Assembly: GCF_016894445.1 (NCBI RefSeq)
Contig: NZ_CP056775.1
Span: 1,056,001-1,120,000, forward strand
Length of the DNA: 64,000 nucleotides
Reading direction: 5' to 3'
From: Dyadobacter sandarakinus
GTDB taxonomy: Bacteria > Bacteroidota > Bacteroidia > Cytophagales > Spirosomataceae
Shown here: positions 1 through 8,165 of the stretch, one piece after another
Layout: the number at the start of each line of letters is the position of its first letter
Position numbering within the stretch: position 1 is the first letter of the stretch
The notes under the pieces: generated by a model
The model's database searches: none
The model's input: the letters and a program-made list of their open reading frames with translations, nothing else
What the model was told of the DNA's origin: nothing
Program-made: the position numbers and the translations under genes

Positions 1-1385
1 ATGTGCTCAAAGAAGTGCGTGAAGGAGCTTATGATGCCAAAATCAAGGCATTTTGCCTGGCACTGGCCAGGAAATCGGGCACTACCTATTTGCGCTGGAA
101 CCCCGAGATGGAAGTTCCTGTGCAGCTGTATCCCTGGCAATACCAGGCGCCAGTCGACTACATTGAAGCATTCAATCATTTTTGCAAACTGGCTAGGTCT
201 GTTTTTCCCGCAGTGAAAATAGTGTGGGGACCGGCGGGCTATCCTGGTTCAGATGAATATTGGCCCGGGCCTGTTTTTGTGGACTATATCAGTGTGACGA
301 TTGATGGTAAATCTGAACTGGCAGCGACTGCCTTCCCGGCTGTGAAAGACCCTGAGGAAAATGTCAGGCGGAAAATACAGCGTATGCGAATGTTCGGAAA
401 GCCGGTGCTGGTTATGAAAGCGGGAAGCGTCAGTGAGGCTGATCTCAAAGCCGCGCTGGTAAAAGCCGCTGCAAGTACGCGGCTCAATGCCGGCATTCTG
501 TATCAGACACAAGACACGGAAGGCGCTCCAAATGTTACCGAAAAGAGAACACCGCTGATTGGTGTATATGATCCCAAAGCATTGCTGGTTAACTCGGGAC
601 TGATTGATGCGGAGCATATTTTTGTCGATCTGATCGCTGTGCAGAACGGTCAGTTCGAGAGGGATTTCAATGCAATCGTTTCTCGCCGCCACGATGCCAT
701 TGTGAGTATCGAGCCGTGGCATAATGCAGGGGTCAAAAAAGATTCAAATGCACTGGGCAATGTAATTAATGGCATTTATGATGCGGAGTTTGCTGAAATC
801 TACCGTGTACTTGCAACCAGTAAGCAAACCGTTTACCTGCGCTTTGCACACGAAATGGAAATCCCTATCCACCGGTATGCGTGGCAAAGCCAGGATCCTG
901 TACTTTATATCAAAGCCTTCCGGTACTTTATGAACTTTGACGGTTCAAAAAACAAAAGGATTAAAAAGGTATGGGGACCGGCCGGCGACCGGGGTTCGAT
1001 CGAATGGTGGCCGGGCGATGATGTGGTGGATTACATCAGCATAGCCATATACGGGTTGCCCGACAAGAACATTACAGATCCTGAGCAGCAGGAGTCTTTC
1101 GAAACCATTTACAATCGCAAACACTACCGGATGCGGCTGGTAAACAAGCCCATCTTCATCACTGAGTTTGGTGTGAAAGGCCCTGAAAATTTCAAGAAAA
1201 AATGGTTGGAAAAAGCAGCCGAGGTCATCGGTAATCGTCCGGAGATCAGAGGTGTGAGCTATTTCAATTTAGCCGATAATCCCAAAGTGTGGGGCAACAT
1301 TCCACCTCCCGACTGGAGTGTGAGCAAGCCAACCTTTCAGCATTTTGTAAATACCTTATCAATGGCCCGAGTGGGGTTCCGGTAG
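1..1385 (+). CDS. Tandem GH26-like (mannanase-type) glycosidase protein, 5' truncated by window edge
   Basis: The frame is open from base 3 to the TAG at 1383, so the true start lies before the window. Two homologous modules of about 200 residues follow each other. The second has the GH26-type acid/base motif RFAHEMEIP (Glu about 284 of the visible 460 residues) and a nucleophile-like ITEFGV (Glu about 388). The first keeps NPEMEVP (Glu about 35), but its nucleophile segment reads VLVMKAG (about 135-141), so it looks catalytically dead. Both share a WGPAG-x-x-GS motif. Family assignment rests on these motifs only. The gene converges on the GT2 synthase and overlaps it by 27 bp tail to tail, suggesting a role in trimming or releasing the polymer that enzyme makes (inference). 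Confidence 0.75.
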   Translation, partial: VLKEVREGAYDAKIKAFCLALARKSGTTYLRWNPEMEVPVQLYPWQYQAPVDYIEAFNHFCKLARSVFPAVKIVWGPAGYPGSDEYWPGPVFVDYISVTIDGKSELAATAFPAVKDPEENVRRKIQRMRMFGKPVLVMKAGSVSEADLKAALVKAAASTRLNAGILYQTQDTEGAPNVTEKRTPLIGVYDPKALLVNSGLIDAEHIFVDLIAVQNGQFERDFNAIVSRRHDAIVSIEPWHNAGVKKDSNALGNVINGIYDAEFAEIYRVLATSKQTVYLRFAHEMEIPIHRYAWQSQDPVLYIKAFRYFMNFDGSKNKRIKKVWGPAGDRGSIEWWPGDDVVDYISIAIYGLPDKNITDPEQQESFETIYNRKHYRMRLVNKPIFITEFGVKGPENFKKKWLEKAAEVIGNRPEIRGVSYFNLADNPKVWGNIPPPDWSVSKPTFQHFVNTLSMARVGFR

Positions 1386-4289
1386 TAGTGGTGTGTTCAG
1401 GCTGGAATCAATGATGTCGATTACCACATTGCCTTCGAGCACAAACAGGTAAAGCCTGTAAGTTTCGGGATCAGGGGGTATTTGCAGGCTCAGGTCGGTG
1501 CCGGTGCCCACGTCCTTTGAAGAAATGAGGTTGAAATAGTCATCCATCTGCACCAGCTTCCATTCAAATTTGAAGCTCGTTTTCAGGTCTTTTGCCAGTG
1601 ACCAATTCCCGTCCTTCCGGATGACTGCGTGGTAGTCGAGCATCAATCCGGCAACTGTGGCTGCGGCAGGTCTTAAAATTCTGGTTTTGGGTGGTTCCCA
1701 TGTTTTTGCATGCCCATGCCATTTGGCGGCAAGTTGCAGCATTGAAATTTTCCTGCGGCCAGTCCCGTCTTTTAAACCGTCAAAAGTTACCTTTTCGTAA
1801 GCATGCACATCCTGCCAGTTTGAAATAAAAACACCCGCCGAATCACCTGAATGTCTGGTATAGGTGTCATATTCAGCGTAACTGGTAAAATGCGGAAAGT
1901 TTTCCGGCATTTTATGTTGAGCAGCATTACTGTAGTAGACCAATCCATAAGACGCAATTCCCGGAATGGCAGCCCTTATTCTGGCAACAGCAGCATGCAT
2001 TGTTTCAGAAGCTTGGATGTCCAGCGTGATGGGGCGGCTGGGATCCACTTTTTTCATTTGCGAAACCAGCTTTTTCAGCCAAACCAAATACGCATCCTGT
2101 TGATCGGCTAAATCTCGGGGCAAATAATAGAACCGCAGATTCTGGAATACAGCATTTCCAATGTTCCAGGAAAAGATTTTCCGGTTTGCTTTATGGCTGC
2201 CTACCGCCAGCAATATCTTTTGTGAAAGCGCTTCCAGAGTTTGTTTATCTTTTTTGAAATCCAGGCCGGACGGCACCCAGAATCCATAATGAAGGTTCAT
2301 GCCTTGCGCTCCCGCGACACTCAGTATATTTCGATCGTAAATGCCTGGTCCATAAAACTTGACGGTGTTAATCCCAATCCTTTTCATTTCTTTAAAATCA
2401 GAAACAAGCTCTTTTTTCGTAAAAGCCTCATACTCGTTTTTCCAGTCGGAGCCTTTTAAATAATTGACGCCGCGCATTCCTTTAAATGAAATTACAGCTC
2501 CGGATGGATTGGGAGGCAACAGATCGGGCATTGCTGCTTCCCGACCCGATGTTTCTGATGTGATCAGAACATTTCCCGGCCCAAGCGGCCTGCGCATGCC
2601 ATGCCTTTCATGTCTGTGATAATCAGACTCATTTTCCAGGAACTTAAATTTTGCATTGTAGATCCAGACACCGACTAACAGGAACATAACCAGCATGGCT
2701 GTGCTGCGCAGGCCGGTATAAACCCGGTGCCTCAATATCCATAAAACGTCCTTCACTATTTTCAGGCGGCCCATCAGCGCATTCAGCCTGGGATTTTGTG
2801 CGCGCAGGAACCGGAACTGCTGTTGCCGGCTTGCCGCAATGGTAAAGCACATAAAAAGACAGTTCAATCCTGCAAAACCTGCCATGACCAGGTTGTACGG
2901 GTTCCAGTCAGTAAGCAATCCGTAGCCTATTGCAAACGCAGAAATAGCGAATATGAAGAGGTTGGGAATGTTGAGTGGCCAGTTATTGGCTTCATTGCCA
3001 TCCTTGGGCGTTGGAACGTAGGGCACCTTTTTTCCCGCAATCGTATAAACCAGACCAAGGATAAATACCCACCAGGTACCGATCAGGAGCAGTCCCCCGA
3101 CCATGTGGAAACCGCGCTCTTCGTCTTCCATGACCCACCATTGGACAAAATGCCGGATCAGCACGATGGATGCAATCAGGGGAAAAACAGCCAGCCCAAA
3201 CTCCGAAATGTCCATCTGCATGGGACTGGCCCCAAAACAAAGTGCGATGACCGGGATCAGGAAATTGATCAGGAAAATAACGCCCGACAGATAATGCATC
3301 GGGAGCAGCGCATAATGCAGCTTTTGGCGCCAGGTGAAGCGGCTGAACAATTTCGGATAAGCCGTAACCAGCAGATCAAAAACACCTCTTGACCATTTCA
3401 GCTGCTGCCTGTAGTAGGCAGAAAGGGTTGACGGCACAAGCCCGCGTGCCATAATTTCAGGCACATACACCGATTTCCATCCCTGGGCGTGCAGCTGCAT
3501 AGCCGTGTGCAAATCCTCCGCAAGTCCGGCGGCATGCCCACCGATGGAGTCCAGCGCAGTTCGCCGGAACGTGCAGTTGGCGCCTATCGCCAGCACGGTC
3601 CCATACTTGTTCATGGTCATCATGATGGGTCCATAAAACTGGTAGGTCTGCTGGGCAGCACCTTTGGCGATCAGACTTTCATTCCCGTTTTTATAGGCCT
3701 GGACAATCTGCACATATCCGATCTCCGGATTGGCGAAGTGCGGCACAATGGGGTCCAGAAAATCAGGGGCCGGAACATGGTCAGGATCCAGGACGACACA
3801 CAGCTCACCTGCTGACTGTTTCAAAGCATTGTTAATGTTACCGGCTTTTGCATCTGTTCTGTTTGTCCGGGTGATATGATGCACGCCCAGTTCCTGGCAG
3901 ACTTCCTTTAAAAAAGGATCATTTGCTTCGTCACACAGGTATGTTTCATGGGGGTAGGTAATTGCTTTTACAGCTTCAAGCGTTTCAACGATCATTTCGT
4001 AAGGTTCACCCGCACAGAATGTTGTGAAGATATCGACCGTGAAGTGCGTGGTAAGCGGCGGCGTTTTTGGGACGGTAATAAAAAGATAATGGTACCACTC
4101 GTAAAGGAGTTTCAGGCAAGTGAATACGAATGTTACCATCAGCATCCAGTACAGTGGCACATGGCCGCGCACCGCAGGGTTCAGCACATGGCAGAGGAAA
4201 AATACGATTGCAACACATCCAATGAAGATCATCACCCAAAGTGTGACAAGCTCGCGCTTTGTTGGGGGTGTGATCGTTATCCGCTTCAT
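1359..4289 (-). CDS. Cellulose-synthase-like GT2 glycosyltransferase fused to a glycosidase-like barrel
   Basis: This 976-residue membrane protein probably polymerises a beta-linked polysaccharide from nucleotide sugars at the inner membrane. Two N-terminal TM helices (about 17-34 and 45-62) precede a GT2 domain with D86, D120, the LDPDH metal-binding motif (D168, D170), AED (D259) and QQLKW (295-299, a QxxRW variant with Lys). Four or more TM helices follow at about 320-560. The C-terminal 400 residues resemble the TIM barrel of GH2/GH5-like enzymes (KGMRGVNYLKG, VKFYGPG). The usual GNE acid/base motif reads WNIGNA (Ala 713), so this domain is probably a binding or scaffold module. The start overlaps the preceding lipoprotein gene by 4 bp (ATGA), implying translational coupling. 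The polymer is unknown. Confidence 0.85.
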   Translation of the reverse strand: MKRITITPPTKRELVTLWVMIFIGCVAIVFFLCHVLNPAVRGHVPLYWMLMVTFVFTCLKLLYEWYHYLFITVPKTPPLTTHFTVDIFTTFCAGEPYEMIVETLEAVKAITYPHETYLCDEANDPFLKEVCQELGVHHITRTNRTDAKAGNINNALKQSAGELCVVLDPDHVPAPDFLDPIVPHFANPEIGYVQIVQAYKNGNESLIAKGAAQQTYQFYGPIMMTMNKYGTVLAIGANCTFRRTALDSIGGHAAGLAEDLHTAMQLHAQGWKSVYVPEIMARGLVPSTLSAYYRQQLKWSRGVFDLLVTAYPKLFSRFTWRQKLHYALLPMHYLSGVIFLINFLIPVIALCFGASPMQMDISEFGLAVFPLIASIVLIRHFVQWWVMEDEERGFHMVGGLLLIGTWWVFILGLVYTIAGKKVPYVPTPKDGNEANNWPLNIPNLFIFAISAFAIGYGLLTDWNPYNLVMAGFAGLNCLFMCFTIAASRQQQFRFLRAQNPRLNALMGRLKIVKDVLWILRHRVYTGLRSTAMLVMFLLVGVWIYNAKFKFLENESDYHRHERHGMRRPLGPGNVLITSETSGREAAMPDLLPPNPSGAVISFKGMRGVNYLKGSDWKNEYEAFTKKELVSDFKEMKRIGINTVKFYGPGIYDRNILSVAGAQGMNLHYGFWVPSGLDFKKDKQTLEALSQKILLAVGSHKANRKIFSWNIGNAVFQNLRFYYLPRDLADQQDAYLVWLKKLVSQMKKVDPSRPITLDIQASETMHAAVARIRAAIPGIASYGLVYYSNAAQHKMPENFPHFTSYAEYDTYTRHSGDSAGVFISNWQDVHAYEKVTFDGLKDGTGRRKISMLQLAAKWHGHAKTWEPPKTRILRPAAATVAGLMLDYHAVIRKDGNWSLAKDLKTSFKFEWKLVQMDDYFNLISSKDVGTGTDLSLQIPPDPETYRLYLFVLEGNVVIDIIDSSLNTPLLPEPHSGH

Positions 4290-5629
4290 CGGTCACTGAT
4301 CACGTAAAAGGGCGTGTTACAGCTGGCGAAGGTTCCGTTGTGATGGTATATTTTCGCAAAAATACGGTAAGGTCCTTCTTCCGCAGGTGACTTAAACTGA
4401 GCGGTAAGCCTGCCGCCGGATTCAACGCTCGCAGCAAGCGGGCGCGGTTGCTGCGAGCTGTTCTGCCCGTTTTCTTTATACCAATCCTCCGGCACAATTT
4501 CCCAATGCACGGACCTGATGCTGTCTCTCTGATGCAGAACAAGTTCAGGGTGCATCGCTTCTTCCGGGTTTAGCAAAATATCATCGGCAGCCCCTTTGTT
4601 GTTGAGGAGCATATAACGTATCTGCGGAAATTGATCTTTCGGAAGTTGTCCGGTCCATATGTATTGCATTATTGCAACCAGCTCGGACTTTCTGCCGGAT
4701 TCGTCGAACAGGCTAAACCAGGTAGAGGTAGTTTCTTGCTTGCTTCCCCAAAAAAATATAAAGCTCCCTAAAAAGCGTGGGTCTTTCACAGGTATTTCCT
4801 GCTGGTATCGCTTCAATATAACATCAGCCTTTTTTTTGCTCGGATTTTCAATGAAAGCACCCCAGGCTGTACACTGTGTTCCGGTCCATGGGCCGTCTGT
4901 TCCCCATTCCAATAACATATAGGGTCCGTTCCAAAACCATGAAAAGCTTTTCAGATCTTCTTTCAGCAATCGTAAATTGTTGAAAACATTAAACGATATA
5001 AGATCAATGTGGCATCGCAGCTGAATATTGGCGATGTATTTTCTATTGAAATTCAGGACAGTGGTCGTGATTGGATGATCGGGATCAACCCGGCGGATCA
5101 TTTTTGTAATTGCATTGAAGGCACTATAAAAATGGTTGTACGATGGGCTGTAAGGAAAATCCAGCTCGTTGCCCACACACCACATCAAAAGTGCGGGATG
5201 ATCTTTGTGCCTGTCAACAATTGACTGGAATTGAGCTAACTGTTTTGAAGCTTTGATTGGATCGTTGTAAAAGTCCTTTTGATCACTGTTCCGGATCGGA
5301 AGACCGGCGATGATGGCAAGGCCATTTTGCTGTGCACTGTCCAGTACCTGTTGCAATTGCGTAGTGTCCCATATGCGCAGACATGTTCCTCCCGCCTCAC
5401 GCAGCGCCTTGAAATTGGATGTTCCACCGGCACCGTTTATCCCGAATGCTTTTCCATCGCGCAGTACAACATATCCGCTGTCGGACTTCACAATGCGGAC
5501 TTTCGCCCCTGCATTTAATTCTCTCTTGTTACAAGCAAGCAGGGTGACGAAAACATAGAGGCAAGTGGTGCAAATCGTTAAATATGCAGTGTGATTTCTG
5601 AACAATATGGCGGAACTATGAAGCCTCAC
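4286..5629 (-). CDS. Glycoside hydrolase-like lipoprotein (GH2-type TIM barrel)
   Basis: This 447-residue protein has an N-terminal hydrophobic segment ending in a lipobox-like LLAC (Cys33), so it is probably anchored to a membrane lipid. The barrel carries LLMWCVGNELD (Glu155, the acid/base position of clan A glycosidases) and MLLEWGTDGPW (Glu241, candidate nucleophile), so unlike the barrel fused to the downstream synthase it may be active. A beta-sandwich-like C-terminal stretch follows at about 350-447. It is the first gene of a two-gene minus-strand unit with the GT2 synthase, with a 4 bp overlap. A synthase plus glycosidase pair is common in exopolysaccharide loci, where the hydrolase edits or releases chains. 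Substrate cannot be deduced. Confidence 0.8.
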   Translation of the reverse strand: MRLHSSAILFRNHTAYLTICTTCLYVFVTLLACNKRELNAGAKVRIVKSDSGYVVLRDGKAFGINGAGGTSNFKALREAGGTCLRIWDTTQLQQVLDSAQQNGLAIIAGLPIRNSDQKDFYNDPIKASKQLAQFQSIVDRHKDHPALLMWCVGNELDFPYSPSYNHFYSAFNAITKMIRRVDPDHPITTTVLNFNRKYIANIQLRCHIDLISFNVFNNLRLLKEDLKSFSWFWNGPYMLLEWGTDGPWTGTQCTAWGAFIENPSKKKADVILKRYQQEIPVKDPRFLGSFIFFWGSKQETTSTWFSLFDESGRKSELVAIMQYIWTGQLPKDQFPQIRYMLLNNKGAADDILLNPEEAMHPELVLHQRDSIRSVHWEIVPEDWYKENGQNSSQQPRPLAASVESGGRLTAQFKSPAEEGPYRIFAKIYHHNGTFASCNTPFYVISDR

Positions 5630-5766
5630 ACTCCATAAATAACAAAAATATGGGAGTTTTAAAACTCTTATTTACAACGAATTAGTATGCGGCTAAGCGC
5701 AGGAGCTTTATTTAACAAGCATTGAGTAGGCACCGATCTTTATTGCGCATTGCACGATGCTCCAAC

Positions 5767-5800
5767 AAAAAACCGGTAGCTTGAAAGCTACCGGTTTTTT
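5767..5800. terminator. Intrinsic terminator hairpin
   Basis: A perfect 14 bp stem (5767-5780 with 5787-5800) closes a 6-base TTGAAA loop. The arms start with six A and end with six T, so it could stop transcription on either strand. It lies about 130 bp past the stop of the small membrane protein gene at 5928-6059, so it most likely ends that minus-strand unit. The rest of 5630-5927 shows no gene. Confidence 0.85.
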
Positions 5801-5927
5801 GAAATATGACTGTCAGCACCACACAGTAATCGCTGCCCGGCGGTTTACCCGTTAAGAAATCTGATGATCTGTTCAGTAGCGGTCATGTACTTTTGCCGCT
5901 TCGGAGTGCACAGACTCAACAGACCTG

Positions 5928-6059
5928 TCAAAATCCTAACGTCACCCAAATGAGCTGACCAACAGAAAAAGCAGCAACCAGCGCCATCCAAAGCCAGAGA
6001 AGCCAGTTGTAATTCTGTCCTGATTTTTCATTTTTGTTTGTACCGGAAGGCTCTTGCAT
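5928..6059 (-). CDS. Small single-pass membrane protein, 43 aa
   Basis: A 43-codon frame runs from ATG at 6059 to TGA at 5928. The N-terminus is hydrophilic (MQEPSGTNKNEKSGQNYN) and is followed by one Trp-rich TM segment starting WLLWLWMALVAAF. This clear soluble-tail-then-TM layout, with no other sensible frame across the same bases, argues for a real small protein. A longer overlapping frame gives an unlikely Cys/Arg-rich peptide. It sits 107 bp downstream of the esterase gene on the same strand and before a strong terminator, so it is probably the last gene of that transcript. The function is unknown. Confidence 0.5.
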   Translation of the reverse strand: MQEPSGTNKNEKSGQNYNWLLWLWMALVAAFSVGQLIWVTLGF

Positions 6060-6166
6060 AGATCTGATCTTTTTGGATAGTCGACGTTAAAAGATTTGAA
6101 GACGACGGCGCACAACCGGAAGCACACCGGAAACCGAATTTACCCATTGTACTCAGATTGTGGCAA

Positions 6167-7093
6167 TCAATTAAGGCGGCTGAGTATATCTTCAAAGGCA
6201 TTTTTCTGGTTGTCACGGTCTTTCGGCATCAGATTGGGCCGTAAGTCAAGGCGGGTAAAAACGTGCAGTTCCGAATCGATCATCTCTACTTCAACGGGCT
6301 GTGCATCTGCCGATTTCAGACCTTTGTAAATCAGTACCGCGCTGACCGGATCGGCTGTGGTATCTTTTTTGGACTTGTAAACTTTCAGCTGGGTTCCCGC
6401 GGGTAATCTGAACCCTTTTTGCAGATCATGACGGACCAGCCCGGTCAGTTCTTTTAACTCTTTGAGCGTTTCATATGGCCGGTAATGATACCAGTGTTTG
6501 TCTTCTTCGGCGGTATTATCAGCCTCTGTATAGCCGATGATCGGACCAGCAATGCCTATCAGGCTCAGGGATTTGTCGGCCGGAATAACAATCGGGTCAA
6601 TGAGGAAGATTTGCCGGGGTTTTGTGTGTTCGATAAAAAAACCGTCTGCCAGCATATTCAGGATCACCGCCGAACCGGTGGAAGAACCCGCCAGGCTGAT
6701 GTTGGTATAGCCTGCTTTTTCCAGGCGCATGTATTCTTCAAGTACGGGCTGCTTCCAGTCCTGCCACGATGCATTCTTGAAATCTGCATAGCTGACACCA
6801 TGTCCGCCCATCAAAACCTGGGAAATCAATACGTTGGACCGGCCGGAAGCAAAGCTTCGGAATTCGTCCCACTCGAACGTGGAGGCGCTGTAACCGTGAA
6901 CCGTAATGATGACAGGTGTGCTCGCCTCTGATGGCGTGGGATTGGGCTTTGCGAGTGAAACCAGGTACTTGCCGGGATCATACACGGACGGATCAAAGAT
7001 GGTTTCCCCTCCCAGCATGGCATCTGTCAATACAGGATCCTTTTTACAGCCAGCCAGAAAAAAGAAACACGCCAGCATGATTGTAACTCTCAT
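6167..7093 (-). CDS. Alpha/beta-hydrolase lipoprotein (carboxylesterase/lipase-like)
   Basis: This 308-residue protein starts with a short signal peptide and the lipobox FLAGC (Cys16). It shows the hallmarks of a serine hydrolase: HGYSAST (His66-Gly67, oxyanion loop), the nucleophile elbow GSSTG (Ser138), a candidate acid in LIDPIV, and a late histidine in DSELHVF. It probably cleaves an ester at the cell envelope; the substrate is unknown. Its start overlaps the stop of the upstream outer-membrane protein gene by 4 bp, so the two are translationally coupled. Confidence 0.8.
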   Translation of the reverse strand: MRVTIMLACFFFLAGCKKDPVLTDAMLGGETIFDPSVYDPGKYLVSLAKPNPTPSEASTPVIITVHGYSASTFEWDEFRSFASGRSNVLISQVLMGGHGVSYADFKNASWQDWKQPVLEEYMRLEKAGYTNISLAGSSTGSAVILNMLADGFFIEHTKPRQIFLIDPIVIPADKSLSLIGIAGPIIGYTEADNTAEEDKHWYHYRPYETLKELKELTGLVRHDLQKGFRLPAGTQLKVYKSKKDTTADPVSAVLIYKGLKSADAQPVEVEMIDSELHVFTRLDLRPNLMPKDRDNQKNAFEDILSRLN

Positions 7094-7656
7094 TTTGCAC
7101 GGGTTTTGAAGATGTTATAGGTAATATTCAACTGAACATACACCGGGTACAAAGTCCCCGGTCCGCTTGCACCGTCTCCTGTAATGAGGTTGTACCCCAG
7201 GGCTGCTCCAAATCTGAGCGGTGAATTGGTTTTAACAGAAACCCCCGCCTCCAAAGCAACAGTTGCCGATGACTGGGGGAGATCCTGAAAGATCGGTGAT
7301 TCGTAGTCGGCATGAAACCAGCCTGCATTTACGCTCAACATGGGTCTGAGTACCTTTTCAGGCCGGAAAAGGTAGCTCCCGGTTAAAAACAGATGATCCT
7401 GCTTGATAGCATTTCTCCCGACGGCCGATCCCAGCCTGGTGCTGATGTAGCTGATTCCGGTCTGAAGGTGGTTTTTCATCCATTTCGGATTTGCATATTG
7501 CACGGTGATTCCATTCTCATTATACAAATCAAACGTTTGCTGAAAGCGCAGGCCCACATTCAGGGAAGCGTTTTGCGCATGAACATTCCCTCCGGAAAAC
7601 AGCCCGTAAAGTATGAGAATAATGTTTAAGTAATTAGCAATCAGGATGTGTTTCAT
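7090..7656 (-). CDS. Small outer-membrane beta-barrel protein
   Basis: The protein has 188 residues if translation starts at MKHILIANYL (7656), which gives a normal signal peptide ending near VHAQ. An earlier in-frame start at 7716 would put an odd hydrophilic leader in front of it. The mature part alternates polar and hydrophobic residues in strands rich in aromatic and Gly residues (for example LNVGLRFQQTFDLY, FGAALGYNLITG) and ends in a strand-like QLNITYNIF, typical of small porin-like barrels. It is the first gene of a coupled pair with the esterase lipoprotein. No specific family is recognised. Confidence 0.7.
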   Translation of the reverse strand: MKHILIANYLNIILILYGLFSGGNVHAQNASLNVGLRFQQTFDLYNENGITVQYANPKWMKNHLQTGISYISTRLGSAVGRNAIKQDHLFLTGSYLFRPEKVLRPMLSVNAGWFHADYESPIFQDLPQSSATVALEAGVSVKTNSPLRFGAALGYNLITGDGASGPGTLYPVYVQLNITYNIFKTRAK

Positions 7657-7788
7657 CAGCCGGCCTTTTAGTTGACGGAAGTAAATGTAGCTGTCAAATA
7701 CCACATTTCTACTCATATATTTATCCGGTACAGTAGTATAACCGGTGATGGTATTTTTGCAATATTACACCATCAAATATCTGGCAGC

Positions 7789-7956
7789 ATGGTACGGGTA
7801 AGCATTTATGAAGACAATCACTCACTCCGCAAAATGGCTTGCGCTGGTCCTGGAATCTACGTTTAAGCTGGGGGTTGCCGGAATGCATGGGCATGTGGTG
7901 AAAGTACCGGATGATGTTGCCGGAAGATGCCCGATGTCATGTTGATGGACATTGAT
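7789..7956 (+). pseudogene. Relic of a NarL-type response regulator receiver domain
   Basis: Three pieces of a receiver domain remain in two frames: MVRVSIYEDNHSLR at 7789 (start strand and acidic pocket), ALVLESTFKLGVAGMHGHVV from 7841 (helix 1 and strand 2) in another frame, and MPDVMLMDID at 7927 (phospho-acceptor Asp segment) back in the first frame. This is the order expected of a LuxR/NarL-type regulator, interrupted by at least two frameshifts and then lost. The following bases to 8120 hold another open stretch (DADDIAAIKKVISDET, resembling the start of NTF2/DUF4440-type proteins) that leads nowhere. The 7657-8165 gap is therefore gene debris. Confidence 0.5.
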
Positions 7957-8165
7957 ACGGCGAGGCTACCATCGCTGCCTCGGCGCAAACCGCGCCAGGA
8001 GATGCTGACGACATTGCAGCTATCAAAAAGGTCATTTCTGATGAGACAGATGTCGCGGGAAGTACGCGTTATGGAAACGAAAAACGGGGTGTGGAAGCTG
8101 GGTTATGTCAATTCGAGAAACATCTGAGTCAGGGAATATTCAAGTGATCATCAATGTTCTTAGCC

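Noticed and set aside
2796-3392. Long plus-strand frame inside the GT2 gene
   Set aside because: It is the antisense shadow of the TM region of the synthase; composition is Gln/Arg/Asn-rich with no domain.
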